From: Flavobacterium lindanitolerans
Lineage (GTDB): Bacteria > Bacteroidota > Bacteroidia > Flavobacteriales > Flavobacteriaceae
DNA: 64,000 nucleotides
Reading direction: 5' to 3'
Assembly: GCF_002846575.1 (NCBI RefSeq)
Contig: NZ_PJND01000007.1
Location: 1,984,001-2,048,000, forward strand
Position 1 is the stretch's first letter; each line of letters opens with the position of its first letter. Of this stretch, positions 18,286 through 26,798 are shown in pieces. The position numbers were made by a program, and so were the translations under genes. Under the pieces are notes generated by a model. That model ran no database searches. It saw only the letters and a list, made by a program, of their open reading frames with translations, and was not told the origin of the DNA.

Positions 18286-18873
18286 TTATTTGCCAGAAAT
18301 TCTTTTTCGGATACGGCTGAGAGAAGGTCCCTGAATGCCGAGATAAGAAGAAATCTGGTACAATGGAACGGTATTAAAAATATCGGGATGGTGTTTGATT
18401 AAGTCCAAATAACGTTCCTCCGGAGTTTGGAAAAGAAAACTTTCAGTACGGGCAATGGTTATATTGAAAGCTTCCTGAGCCAGTAATCTGCCAAACCGTT
18501 CCCAGGCGTGTGACTGTCGGTACAATCCTTGCAAATCATTGATATGGATGCATAAAACCTGCGAATCGGTCATGGATTGGGTGTGGTAATCACAAGGACT
18601 CTGATTGATAAAGCTTTTAAAAGAAACTACAAACTGGTTGCCGGAATACAAGAATACATTTTTTTCATCGCCTGTTTTAGAATCAACGATATACGACCTG
18701 AAAACGCCTTCCGTTACAAAGCCGAGATACTTGCAAACATTTTTGTATTCATTAAAAAAATCCCATTTTTTATAGCTCATTTCCTGCCATAATGGTTCTG
18801 ACAGCTCAAAATCTTTGTCTGTTAATCCGGCAAATTCTTTTAATGCAAACGATAGGTGTTTGAGTTTATCCAT
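18286..18873 (-). CDS. Crp/Fnr-family transcriptional regulator
   Basis: The 195-aa protein has an N-terminal cyclic-nucleotide-binding-like beta roll (about 20-125; YLGFVTEGVFRSYIVDSKTGDEK, LYSGNQFVVSFKSF) and a short C-terminal helix-turn-helix (YQISSYLGIQGPSLSRIRKRI). This branch is widespread in Bacteroidetes, generally does not bind cAMP in the E. coli manner, and commonly controls a neighbouring enzyme gene. The downstream hydrolase is the obvious candidate target. Confidence 0.85.
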   Translation of the reverse strand: MDKLKHLSFALKEFAGLTDKDFELSEPLWQEMSYKKWDFFNEYKNVCKYLGFVTEGVFRSYIVDSKTGDEKNVFLYSGNQFVVSFKSFINQSPCDYHTQSMTDSQVLCIHINDLQGLYRQSHAWERFGRLLAQEAFNITIARTESFLFQTPEERYLDLIKHHPDIFNTVPLYQISSYLGIQGPSLSRIRKRISGK

Positions 18874-19026
18874 GATTTATCTTAAAAGTTCCGATTTTTC
18901 AAAGTAAATATAGATAATTTACAGAAAGCTTTACTATTTAAAAGAGATGATTTTATAGTGCCGCCTATACTTTTTTAAAATTCTACTTCTAAGATTACCA
19001 GTTTGTTAGAAAGCGATAAATACAAA

Positions 19027-19054
19027 AAAGCCTTTCTGATTTCAGAAAGGCTTT
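19027..19054 (-). terminator. terminator of the first nuclease gene
   Basis: AAAGCCTTTCTG / CAGAAAGGCTTT, a 12-bp perfect stem with a 4-base loop, followed by Ts on the minus strand. Confidence 0.85.
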
Positions 19055-19075
19055 CGCTGACTTTTATCAATAAAA

Positions 19076-20167
19076 TTAGTTCACGATTACTTTTTTAGTA
19101 GCCGTTTGGTTTTGTGAACCCAATTTCAGGAAATAAAATCCTGAAGGAAGATTCTCCAAAGTATAAGTATTGTTTTGTGAAGCAGGATTTTTAATTTCCT
19201 GAACGATTTGTCCGTTGATATTAATCAATTGGATTTCATCCAAAACGATATCAGACGCAATATTGATTTTACCATTGCTTGCCGGGTTCGGATATACTGA
19301 AACAGCAGAAAGCGGATTGAATTCTTGTGTTGAAAGCGACGGCCAACGGTTTTCGGCAGCCGGACCTCCCCAAATCAAAGTGGCCAGGTATGGGTTGTCA
19401 ATAAAAGGATTTCTGTTTCCTTGCCCGTAAGCATTGTTTGCATTACCTAAATAGGTGTTTCTGTTATCTTCATATTGTGACACCGGATCTTCAGCATTCC
19501 ACTGAAGGAATAAATCAATCATGTTAGTATCTGACGCTACTGCTGTACCAACCCCAACATTTTTTGGAAGGCATCTGTTACCATATCTAAGGTACATATA
19601 CATCATCATTCGGGCAACATCGCCTTTCCACTCATCACCAGGATACCAGGTTGATGAAGTAATGTCACGTGAATTTCCGGAACCGGCAGTAAATTTTTCA
19701 CTTCCTCTGTCACCATTTCGCTGAACATCGGCAGCTCTTAAGTGATGAGCATCAGCACCAGGTCCTGAAGTTCCTAAGTCTGGAGTTCCCAAAGATTTTG
19801 CATAGGTATGTTCTCTGTTCCATTGGCAGGTAGCACCTCCACCATCGCTGTTTTTGTTTCTGCGTCTGTGGTCGTTATCGTCTGCCTGAGATGACGGACA
19901 GATTGAATTGCTGAAGCCATACAAAAGCAGGACATTCGTGTTTGTAGCATCAGCCGGGTCAAGATCGATAATTTTGATGGCTTCTTCTGCACCATCATAA
20001 CTTAAATTTCGGGTATGCGTTGATGTAATTTTTTGCGCAAGGGCTGTTTTTAAAGCCATTCCTGTTTGGCTGAAGTCAAATCCGTTGTAATAAGGAGCGG
20101 GCGCACCAGCTTGAGCAAAGGCAAAAGATGCACTAAACACCATTGCCAGAGTGTAAAATTTCTTCAT
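19076..20167 (-). CDS. secreted endonuclease I-family nuclease with T9SS sorting tail (copy 1)
   Basis: A 363-aa extracellular nuclease. A signal peptide (MKKFYTLAMVFSASFAFAQ) decides the start over an ATG eight codons upstream. The endonuclease I domain (about 30-270) has the metal/active-site block CQWNREHTYAKSLG and ADAHHLRAADVQRNGDRG. The last 75 residues are a type A sorting domain (VYPNPASNGKINI ... ENLPSGFYFLKL ... TKKVIVN) that directs export across the outer membrane by type IX secretion and is usually cleaved. It probably degrades extracellular DNA or RNA for nutrients. A diverged paralogue lies directly upstream. Confidence 0.92.
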   Translation of the reverse strand: MKKFYTLAMVFSASFAFAQAGAPAPYYNGFDFSQTGMALKTALAQKITSTHTRNLSYDGAEEAIKIIDLDPADATNTNVLLLYGFSNSICPSSQADDNDHRRRNKNSDGGGATCQWNREHTYAKSLGTPDLGTSGPGADAHHLRAADVQRNGDRGSEKFTAGSGNSRDITSSTWYPGDEWKGDVARMMMYMYLRYGNRCLPKNVGVGTAVASDTNMIDLFLQWNAEDPVSQYEDNRNTYLGNANNAYGQGNRNPFIDNPYLATLIWGGPAAENRWPSLSTQEFNPLSAVSVYPNPASNGKINIASDIVLDEIQLININGQIVQEIKNPASQNNTYTLENLPSGFYFLKLGSQNQTATKKVIVN

Positions 20168-20188
20168 TAAATTATAATTAAGGGATGG

Positions 20189-20196
20189 CAAATGTA
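20189..20196 (-). promoter_or_regulatory. candidate -7 element for nuclease copy 1
   Basis: On the minus strand TACATTTG matches TAnnTTTG, 21 bp before the start codon. ATTGGT/ACCAAT, a short palindrome, lies just upstream of it. Confidence 0.4.
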
Positions 20197-20242
20197 ATTG
20201 GTTTTACCAATAGGATTTTAAAATTTAACGTATTAAATGATG

Positions 20243-20278
20243 AAAAAATGCCTGATTTTTAAAAATCAGGCATTTTTT
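20243..20278. terminator. long perfect-palindrome terminator of nuclease copy 2
   Basis: AAAAAATGCCTGATTTTT is followed at once by its reverse complement (18 + 18 bases, symmetric), with T runs on either strand. Confidence 0.85.
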
Positions 20279-20303
20279 GTAAGAATTATATGTAAATGTA
20301 ACG

Positions 20304-21392
20304 TTAATTCACTATTACTTTTTTGGTGGCTGACTGGCTGTCAGAAGTCAGTTTTAAGAAATAGAAACCGGATGGTAGATTTTCCAGAGTATAAGTCTTG
20401 CCTTGTGATGCCGGATTCTTGATTTGTTGCATGATTTGCCCGTTGATGTTAATCAGCTGTATTTCATCCAACTGCAACTCTGTATCGATATTGATTTTGT
20501 GGTTGGTGGATGGGTTTGGATATACATTAACAGCGGCAAGCGATTCATATACCGGAATAGCAAGCGGTGTACCCCAAACCATAGTTACATAAGCATTATT
20601 GTCAATGTATGGGTTTCTGTTATTTTGACGGGCATAAATAGCATTGTTTCGTGCTATTTCTTTGGCACTTACAGGGTCTTGTTGGTTCCAGGTAAGCAGA
20701 ATGTTTAAGAAAGTAGGAGAGAACGCTCTGTCGCTCGAACCATCAAACATAGCTTTAGAAGTCGATGAAGACGAAGTGTAAAAACCGGCAAGCAGATTTT
20801 CATAACGTGTAGCAAAGTAAAAAAGAAGCCTTGCAAAGTCACCTTTATATTCATCGATAGGTTCAAAAACAGTAGAAGAGTATCCTGCAGAATATCCTGA
20901 GTTAAGATTGTTTCCTAATTTAGAACCGTTTTGCGAAGTCCATGTAGCATTTTGCACCACGCCAAAAGGATAATCGTCTCTTCTGGCATTAACTACTTTG
21001 TCTGTAGGCAATACGAAGTGCGCATCAGAATACATTGGTGTGGCTCCGTTGCCAAAATAACTTTGCGGAACAGTGTGTTCACGGTTAAAGAAAACACATT
21101 CTGTTGCTGCATTGGTTCCGTTATCCTGATTACCACCTTCTGCCACTGTACCAAAAGTAAAATCGCAATTGGAGTACATATCCCAAACTTTTCCATTGGC
21201 TTTTTTATCAGATGTCTGGTAAGTAGTATAAAGACCTGCATAACTTCGGTCATTATGATTTCTGATAATATTATAAAGCTGGGTTTTTAAAGTATATCCC
21301 GTACCAGTAGCAGAATTATAATAACCCGCAGGGGCCTGGGCATATCCTATTGTCGCAATAAGCAATAATAGGAAAGAGTAGTTTTTTTTCAT
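20304..21392 (-). CDS. secreted endonuclease I-family nuclease with T9SS sorting tail (copy 2)
   Basis: A 362-aa extracellular nuclease. The start is taken at MKKNYSFLLLLIATIGYAQ, a signal peptide 4 bp after the rsmB-like stop codon; a longer reading would run into that gene. The catalytic block is CVFFNREHTVPQSYFG followed by SDAHFVLPTDKVVNARRDD, the Bacteroidetes form of endonuclease I. The tail VYPNPSTNHKINI ... KKVIVN is a type A sorting domain almost identical to that of the neighbouring copy, although the catalytic halves are well diverged. Probably co-transcribed with the upstream methyltransferase gene. Confidence 0.92.
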   Translation of the reverse strand: MKKNYSFLLLLIATIGYAQAPAGYYNSATGTGYTLKTQLYNIIRNHNDRSYAGLYTTYQTSDKKANGKVWDMYSNCDFTFGTVAEGGNQDNGTNAATECVFFNREHTVPQSYFGNGATPMYSDAHFVLPTDKVVNARRDDYPFGVVQNATWTSQNGSKLGNNLNSGYSAGYSSTVFEPIDEYKGDFARLLFYFATRYENLLAGFYTSSSSTSKAMFDGSSDRAFSPTFLNILLTWNQQDPVSAKEIARNNAIYARQNNRNPYIDNNAYVTMVWGTPLAIPVYESLAAVNVYPNPSTNHKINIDTELQLDEIQLININGQIMQQIKNPASQGKTYTLENLPSGFYFLKLTSDSQSATKKVIVN

Positions 21393-21396
21393 TTGA

Positions 21397-22620
21397 TTAT
21401 TCTTTTTTGTCTTTTCGTTCAAATAACGCCATATAAAATCCATCAAATCCTGATTCTGAAGCCAGGATTTTAACATCTTTTACAAAGGTAAAGTTTTTTC
21501 CAGTCTCTGTTGTTAAGAAACGTTTAACTTGCTCCTGATTTTCAGAGGGTAAGATAGAGCAGGTAGCATATACCAATTTTCCTCCCGGCTTTACTATTTT
21601 GGAATAGTTCTCCAAAACTTCAGCCTGTACTTTTCGGATATTGTCGATGAATTCTGGTTGCAGCTTCCATTTGGCATCTGGATTTCTTTTGAGTACACCC
21701 AAACCACTACATGGGGCATCAATTAATACCCTGTCAGCCTTTTCATGTAATTTTTTAATAACTTTAGTGGTATCGATAATTCGGTATTCGATATTGAAAG
21801 CGCCATTTCTCTTGGCTCTCAGCTTTAATTGCTTTAATTTGCTTTCATACAAATCCATTGCAATCAGCTGTCCTTTGTTTTCCATCAAAGATGCCAGATG
21901 AAGTGTTTTTCCACCGGCACCGGCACAGGTATCAACCACTCTCATTCCAGGTTTTACATCCAGGAACGGAGCGACTAATTGTGAACTGGCGTCCTGAACT
22001 TCGAAAAAACCTTCTTTAAAAGCGTCCGTTAAAAATACGTTGGCTCTTTCTTTAAGCACCAAAGCATCCGGTTGGTCTTTTAAAAATTCGGTTTCGATAT
22101 CCTGGTCCATCAAAATGGCACGAAGTTTTTCTTTGGTAATCTTCAGGGTATTGACTCTTAAAATAACTTTAGCCGGTTGGTTTTGGGCAATGATTTCTTT
22201 TGACCAAAGTTCCTCACCCAATTCTTCTATACCTAATTCGTCCATCCAATCCGGTATGGATTCCTTATATTTTCTGATTTTTGAAAGCTCGGCAAAACGG
22301 CCTTTTATTTTTCTTTCTGGCGTTCCTTCCAATTGTCTCCAGTCCGGAATAGGGTAGCCTCTTAAAACAGCCCAAACAGCAAAAATTCTCCAAAGATTAT
22401 CTCTGTCAAAAGGTTCTCTTACTTCTGCAATTTCCATGTAGAGTCTTTTCCAACGAACAATGTCGTAAATAGTTTCTGCTACAAATTTTCTGTCATTGCT
22501 TCCCCAACGCTTATCTTTCTTTAAAGCTCTTGCTACAACCTTATCGGCATATTCTCCTTCATTAAAAATAGCATGGAGCGAATCAATGGTCGTATAAACT
22601 AAATTTCTGTGTAATCTCAT
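21397..22620 (-). CDS. RsmB/NOP-family rRNA m5C methyltransferase
   Basis: A 407-aa SAM-dependent RNA cytosine-5 methyltransferase, probably acting on 16S rRNA. An N-terminal NusB-like/RNA-binding region (about 1-170) precedes the Rossmann domain with motif I VDTCAGAGGKTLHLA, motif IV LIDAPCSGLGVLKRNPDAKW (release cysteine) and motif VI VYATCSILPSEN (catalytic cysteine). The family includes RsmB and RsmF; the exact target position is not determined here. Confidence 0.9.
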   Translation of the reverse strand: MRLHRNLVYTTIDSLHAIFNEGEYADKVVARALKKDKRWGSNDRKFVAETIYDIVRWKRLYMEIAEVREPFDRDNLWRIFAVWAVLRGYPIPDWRQLEGTPERKIKGRFAELSKIRKYKESIPDWMDELGIEELGEELWSKEIIAQNQPAKVILRVNTLKITKEKLRAILMDQDIETEFLKDQPDALVLKERANVFLTDAFKEGFFEVQDASSQLVAPFLDVKPGMRVVDTCAGAGGKTLHLASLMENKGQLIAMDLYESKLKQLKLRAKRNGAFNIEYRIIDTTKVIKKLHEKADRVLIDAPCSGLGVLKRNPDAKWKLQPEFIDNIRKVQAEVLENYSKIVKPGGKLVYATCSILPSENQEQVKRFLTTETGKNFTFVKDVKILASESGFDGFYMALFERKDKKE

Positions 22621-22688
22621 TTTATGTAATTGAGGGGCAAAGGTATCATATTTTTTGCTTGTTTGCCAACAGACATGACTACAATGAA

Positions 22689-22715
22689 AAAGGCGGTCTG
22701 AAAATGACCGCCTTT
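22689..22715 (-). terminator. terminator of the low-complexity secreted protein gene
   Basis: AAAGGCGGTC / GACCGCCTTT (22689-22698, 22706-22715), with a 7-base loop and Ts downstream on the minus strand. Confidence 0.8.
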
Positions 22716-22735
22716 CTTAAAAATTATATTTTGTT

Positions 22736-23959
22736 TTAGCCTCTGGAACCGCCGCCTCTTGAGCCTGAATTGCCTCTTGAACCGCCACCGTCATTACCTC
22801 TTGACTGTTGTGGAGCACTTTGTCTTGGAGCGGAATTCCCTCTGCTGATGTTTGCGTTGGAAGGAGCACTGCTTCTTGTAGATGATTCAACTCTTGGAGT
22901 ACTGGCTCTGTTAGGTGTTTCATAACTTCTTGTTGGCGTATTTCGTGTATTTTCTACTCTGGTAGGAGTCTCAATACGGCTGCTTGTAGTTCTTGTAGAA
23001 TTTGCCCTAACCGTTGTTCCTTCAGAACGTGTTGTGTTTCTTGTGGAAGAAGTAAAGCCACGGTCAGGAGTTCTGGTTCCGGTTGTTCTGGTTTCAGTTA
23101 TTGTAGGGTCAGAACTTCTATTTGCCGTTACTGAATTTCGTGTTCCTGTAGTTGTGCTTCGGGTTACATTTGAATTTCTGGAACCTGTTGTAGCAGATTG
23201 ATTTCTTGTTGAACCGCCTCTTGTTTGAACCAATTCATATCGATTGCTGACGTTGTTGTTTCTTTGTGCAAATGACCTGTCAGGATGTTGTCTTTCGTAT
23301 CCGTTTGAACGTCTTGTGTTATACATTGCCACAGCTCTTGAGCTTCTTCTCGTATTTACATAATAGTAGTTGTTATGCACATTGATATGATTGTGGACAT
23401 GTCTGTGGTATCTGTAAATAGGATACGGATTCCAGGTATAGTAGTAAGATGGATAGTAACTCCAGTACCATGGAGAGTAATAAGGTCTGTAATAGTTAGT
23501 CCAGAAAACATTGAATATTACAGGTCTTGTTACATATACGGGTTCATAGATGTAGTTGGTACCATACATATAAACATCACCTACTACCTGAACCTGCACG
23601 TTGTTATTGCTGTCTCGCTCCACTTCAATTGTTGCAACGTCCTGATAGATATCACGTTCCAAAACAGATTGGATGATAATCAGGTGGGTATTGTTTTCTA
23701 CAGTTTCGATAACCCGTAGATAGTCTACTTTATTATCACCATTCAGGTCAAGATTCGAAATCTGCGTTTTAGGGTCGTTTAACCTTCTTTCAAAGTCTGC
23801 CAAATCCTGTGAGTCTCCAAAGATGGAAGCTACGGCTCTAAGGTCGAGGTTGTCACTGATATCACTGCTGTTGGCTGTGACGGTCGTCCTGTCTTGTGCC
23901 TGGATTTGTGTCGCAAATAAAAATGCGAATAGGGCAGATGTTATAAATTTTGCTTTCAT
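22736..23959 (-). CDS. exported protein with Tyr-rich middle and Arg/Ser/Thr-rich low-complexity tail
   Basis: After a signal peptide (cleavage near QIQAQ) comes a compact domain (about 22-140) with an EF-hand-like loop DLNGDNKVDYLRV and beta strands. Next is a strikingly Tyr/Trp/Pro-rich stretch (about 150-200; FWTNYYRPYYSPWYWSYYP) with clustered histidines (HRHVHNHINVHNN). From about 205 to the end is a disordered R/S/T/N tail ending GSRGGGSRG. Similar proteins occur across Flavobacterium without known function. The basic, aromatic composition would suit a surface or matrix protein binding polyanions, which is inference. Confidence 0.75.
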   Translation of the reverse strand: MKAKFITSALFAFLFATQIQAQDRTTVTANSSDISDNLDLRAVASIFGDSQDLADFERRLNDPKTQISNLDLNGDNKVDYLRVIETVENNTHLIIIQSVLERDIYQDVATIEVERDSNNNVQVQVVGDVYMYGTNYIYEPVYVTRPVIFNVFWTNYYRPYYSPWYWSYYPSYYYTWNPYPIYRYHRHVHNHINVHNNYYYVNTRRSSRAVAMYNTRRSNGYERQHPDRSFAQRNNNVSNRYELVQTRGGSTRNQSATTGSRNSNVTRSTTTGTRNSVTANRSSDPTITETRTTGTRTPDRGFTSSTRNTTRSEGTTVRANSTRTTSSRIETPTRVENTRNTPTRSYETPNRASTPRVESSTRSSAPSNANISRGNSAPRQSAPQQSRGNDGGGSRGNSGSRGGGSRG

Positions 23960-24047
23960 GATTTCTACTTATTTTAAGTGTTCTTGACTGATAATTTTTT
24001 CTTTACAAGCTATTATCCAATATCCGTGCCAAGATTTTACACTACGC

Positions 24048-24920
24048 TTAGTAGAGTTTAAGAAACCCAGTAGGAGTGAGGCCTGAACTCTTCTTAAATA
24101 ATTTCGAAAAGTAAGCATAGTCATCATAACCTAAAGATTCGGCTATAGCCGAAAAATTATTTTTGGTATGTAAAAATCGTCTTTTTGCTTCCAGTATAAT
24201 CCTGTCCGTGATAACTTCAGATGCTGTTTTTCCAATTATAGTTTTTGTAATCCGATTTAGGTGTTTGGGACTGATGTTCATCCAGTCTGCATATTGTGAA
24301 GGTGATTTTTCTGTGATGTAATTTTTTTCAATCAGGTCTTCAAATTGCTGGAATTTCTCAGAATAGGCACCAGATTTTATGATTTTTGGAGCATTTTCTA
24401 TCAGATATAACCGCGACAGTTCAATATAAATAATGTCGATATAGCTTATAATAAGCTGTTGCTGAAAATTTTTGGCACTTTCGTATTCATCCAAAAGTTT
24501 CCGGAATAAGTGTTCTGTTTTTTTGCTGTTTTCACTGTCTAAAGCCAGAAAAGGCGTATTCTGGATGGAATAGAAAAAAGGAAACTGATGCAGTCTGTTG
24601 TGGGAATAATGCAAATCGTAAAAATTAGCCGTGTGTGAAAAAATATAACCGTCAATATCTTCAGAAAGTTCCCAGTGGTGCGTTTTTCCGGGAGCAAGAA
24701 CAAATAGGCTTCCGGGTTTGATTTCATAAGAATTAAAATCAATTTCATGCCTTCCGGAACCTTTCGTAAATAGAATTGTCAGATAGGAATTGTGTTTGTG
24801 AGGACGGGTTATTTTGCTGTGATTCTCCGCTATATGTGGAGGAATCCTGTTGACATAAAAATCCTTTTGGCCTTCGCCTAATTTTAACTGACTGATGTCT
24901 AAAACGCTAATCATTTCCAT
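24048..24920 (-). CDS. AraC-family transcriptional regulator
   Basis: The 290-aa protein has an N-terminal cupin-type sensing domain (RPHKHNSYLTILFTKGSG, GSLFVLAPGKTHHWEL) and a C-terminal pair of helix-turn-helix motifs (SPSQYADWMNISPKHLNRI; FSAIAESLGYDDYAYFSKLFKKSSGLTPTGF). The inducer is unknown. It is divergent from the DUF983 gene, with 118 bp between the starts, and could control it. Confidence 0.9.
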   Translation of the reverse strand: MEMISVLDISQLKLGEGQKDFYVNRIPPHIAENHSKITRPHKHNSYLTILFTKGSGRHEIDFNSYEIKPGSLFVLAPGKTHHWELSEDIDGYIFSHTANFYDLHYSHNRLHQFPFFYSIQNTPFLALDSENSKKTEHLFRKLLDEYESAKNFQQQLIISYIDIIYIELSRLYLIENAPKIIKSGAYSEKFQQFEDLIEKNYITEKSPSQYADWMNISPKHLNRITKTIIGKTASEVITDRIILEAKRRFLHTKNNFSAIAESLGYDDYAYFSKLFKKSSGLTPTGFLKLY

Positions 24921-25038
24921 AGCATAAAGGTAGGAGAAAAAATTTTAAAATGTCCTAATAATACAAATTTTAGCGTAATTAGCCTATTGTTGGAGGGTGT
25001 TTTGTTTCGGAACTTTGTCCTAATAAAACAATAGAGTT

Positions 25039-25398
25039 ATGTCATTCTTAAAAAATGTAATTCAGAATAAGTGTCCTCACTGTGGAAAAGGAAAAGTATT
25101 TAAAACAAACGGCAATCCATTTTTATTCCAGATGCCCGAAATGCACCCGGAATGTTCAGAATGCGGACATAAGTTTGTAAAAGAACCCGGTTTTTTCTTT
25201 GGGGCAATGTATGTGAGCTATGCGCTGGCTGTTGGAGAAATGGTAGCTACTTTTTTTATTTCCAGATTGTTTGTTACAAGTTTAGTACACAGCCTTTTGT
25301 TTATCGTTGCGACAGCATTTCTGTTATGCACGATTAATTTCAGATATTCAAGGCTGTTATGGATTTATATGTTTGACAGCAAGGCTAAGGTCAATTAG
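25039..25398 (+). CDS. DUF983-family zinc-ribbon membrane protein
   Basis: The 119-aa protein has an N-terminal four-cysteine zinc ribbon (CPHCGKGKVF and CSECGHKF) followed by two hydrophobic helices (about 55-78 and 83-105). This arrangement defines DUF983. The function is not established; members are small inner-membrane proteins. Divergent from an AraC-type regulator. Confidence 0.85.
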   Translation: MSFLKNVIQNKCPHCGKGKVFKTNGNPFLFQMPEMHPECSECGHKFVKEPGFFFGAMYVSYALAVGEMVATFFISRLFVTSLVHSLLFIVATAFLLCTINFRYSRLLWIYMFDSKAKVN

Positions 25399-25431
25399 TG
25401 TAGGATAGCAGTAATTTGTAAGGGGTTTTCG

Positions 25432-25591
25432 CCACAGATTAAAATAATTTTCACAGATTGGATTAGCGGCTTTGCGAGAGAATAGTTGCTCGCAAAGCCG
25501 CAAAGTCGCAAAACACTATGGTTTACTAGAATCTTTTTGATGCAAAGTTTCTCATAATTTTTAGAATCATCCTAATCTGTGTAATCTGTGG
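25432..25591. repeat. nested inverted repeat of the flavobacterial CACAGATTA / CTTTGCG kind
   Basis: Outer arms CCACAGATTA and TAATCTGTGG bracket an inner 13-bp perfect hairpin GCGGCTTTGCGAG / CTCGCAAAGCCGC (25466-25478, 25489-25501), followed by CAAAGTCGCAAA. The element fills the gap between DUF983 and the PepSY gene. Related words occur near 4.42 kb and 46.61 kb, suggesting a dispersed element. Confidence 0.8.
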
Positions 25592-25622
25592 CATTGAATA
25601 CCAACAGATTTTAGAAATCACA

Positions 25623-26795
25623 CTAATTAGCCCTCTTGGTTTTTTTCTTGAATTTTCTGCCATACCAGATTAAAAATCCTGTTACAGGTAACATGCCGCA
25701 GATAAAGCTTGCAATGAAAGCGATTATTTTTCCGGGAATTCCAAGAATTGCCCCAACATGCAGGTCATAGTTAGCCGTAATTAATTTTTCTCCGAAATTT
25801 TTTTGGGAATGGTTTCTGTTCAATAGAATCTCTCCGGATTTTTGGTCAAAACGCATTTCATGTGAAACATAATAAGTGTTTTCGTTTTGCTGGACATAAA
25901 CATCCATAGTTGCTAAAGAATCGGCAGGTTTTCTTAAGCTGAAAGCATCGGCATCGGGATAAGCCAGTTTTGCTTTTTCGAGAACGGCCTCCATTGCATT
26001 GGAAATTTTCGGAAGATTTTTATCCGCTTCTTTTGTTACGACTTCCGGCCGTTCAGTTGTGCCGGAACCGGCTACATAAACGGCAGCCTGGAACCATGAA
26101 AATGCCCATACCATTCCGGTAAAGGCTATAATTAATGCGATTGTAGCGATATAGAAACCGAAAATATTGTGGATGTCATAATTTTTTCTTCTCCAATTTG
26201 TGGTTTCTTTCCATTGGAATTTAAAACGCTGCTTGCGTGCGGCTTTGTTTTTGGGCCACCATAAAATAATTCCGGTAATGAGCATGATGACAAAAATGAA
26301 TGTGGACCAGCCCACAATCTGTTGTCCAAGACCTACCTCCAGCAAAAGACTCCAATGGATAAATTTCACAATATTGAAAAAGTCCATTTCTTCATCGTAA
26401 ACCGCCAGAATTTCTCCGGAATAGGGATTTACATAAACCGACTTATAATAGTCAATTGCTCCAAAATAGGTAATTGCATTTTCATTTTTCTTATAGCAGC
26501 CAAAAACCCATGTTTTTTCAGGATTGTTAGAAACCTTTACTCTGGAAATTTTAAGATTGTTTCCGATTTTTTTCTGTGTATCGTCCCAAAGCTTTGAAAT
26601 GGGAATGGGCGCGGATTCCGTTTTGGAAACATACATAACGTCTTTGCGTAGTGCTTCCGTAATCTCGACGCTAAAAACATAAATACAGCCGGTAACGGAA
26701 AGCAACAGTACAACCGAGCCTGAAGCCATTCCAAGCCAAAGATGTATTTTCCCAATCCAATGCTTAAAGCTGTATTTGTTTTTCTTCTTTGCCAC
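25623..26795 (-). CDS. PepSY-associated membrane protein (second of the iron operon)
   Basis: A 390-aa inner-membrane protein with about four helices (25-47, near 160-182, 208-232, 345-368) around a large periplasmic PepSY region. Family motifs IHLWLGMASG, IHWSLLLEVGLGQQIVGW, ILWWPKNKAARKQRF and DIHNIFGFYIA are present, with conserved histidines that could bind haem. Such proteins accompany siderophore receptors and have been proposed to reduce or help release iron. The start codon is GTG, 3 bp after the preceding gene's stop. Confidence 0.88.
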   Translation of the reverse strand: MAKKKNKYSFKHWIGKIHLWLGMASGSVVLLLSVTGCIYVFSVEITEALRKDVMYVSKTESAPIPISKLWDDTQKKIGNNLKISRVKVSNNPEKTWVFGCYKKNENAITYFGAIDYYKSVYVNPYSGEILAVYDEEMDFFNIVKFIHWSLLLEVGLGQQIVGWSTFIFVIMLITGIILWWPKNKAARKQRFKFQWKETTNWRRKNYDIHNIFGFYIATIALIIAFTGMVWAFSWFQAAVYVAGSGTTERPEVVTKEADKNLPKISNAMEAVLEKAKLAYPDADAFSLRKPADSLATMDVYVQQNENTYYVSHEMRFDQKSGEILLNRNHSQKNFGEKLITANYDLHVGAILGIPGKIIAFIASFICGMLPVTGFLIWYGRKFKKKTKRAN

Positions 26796-26798
26796 AGA

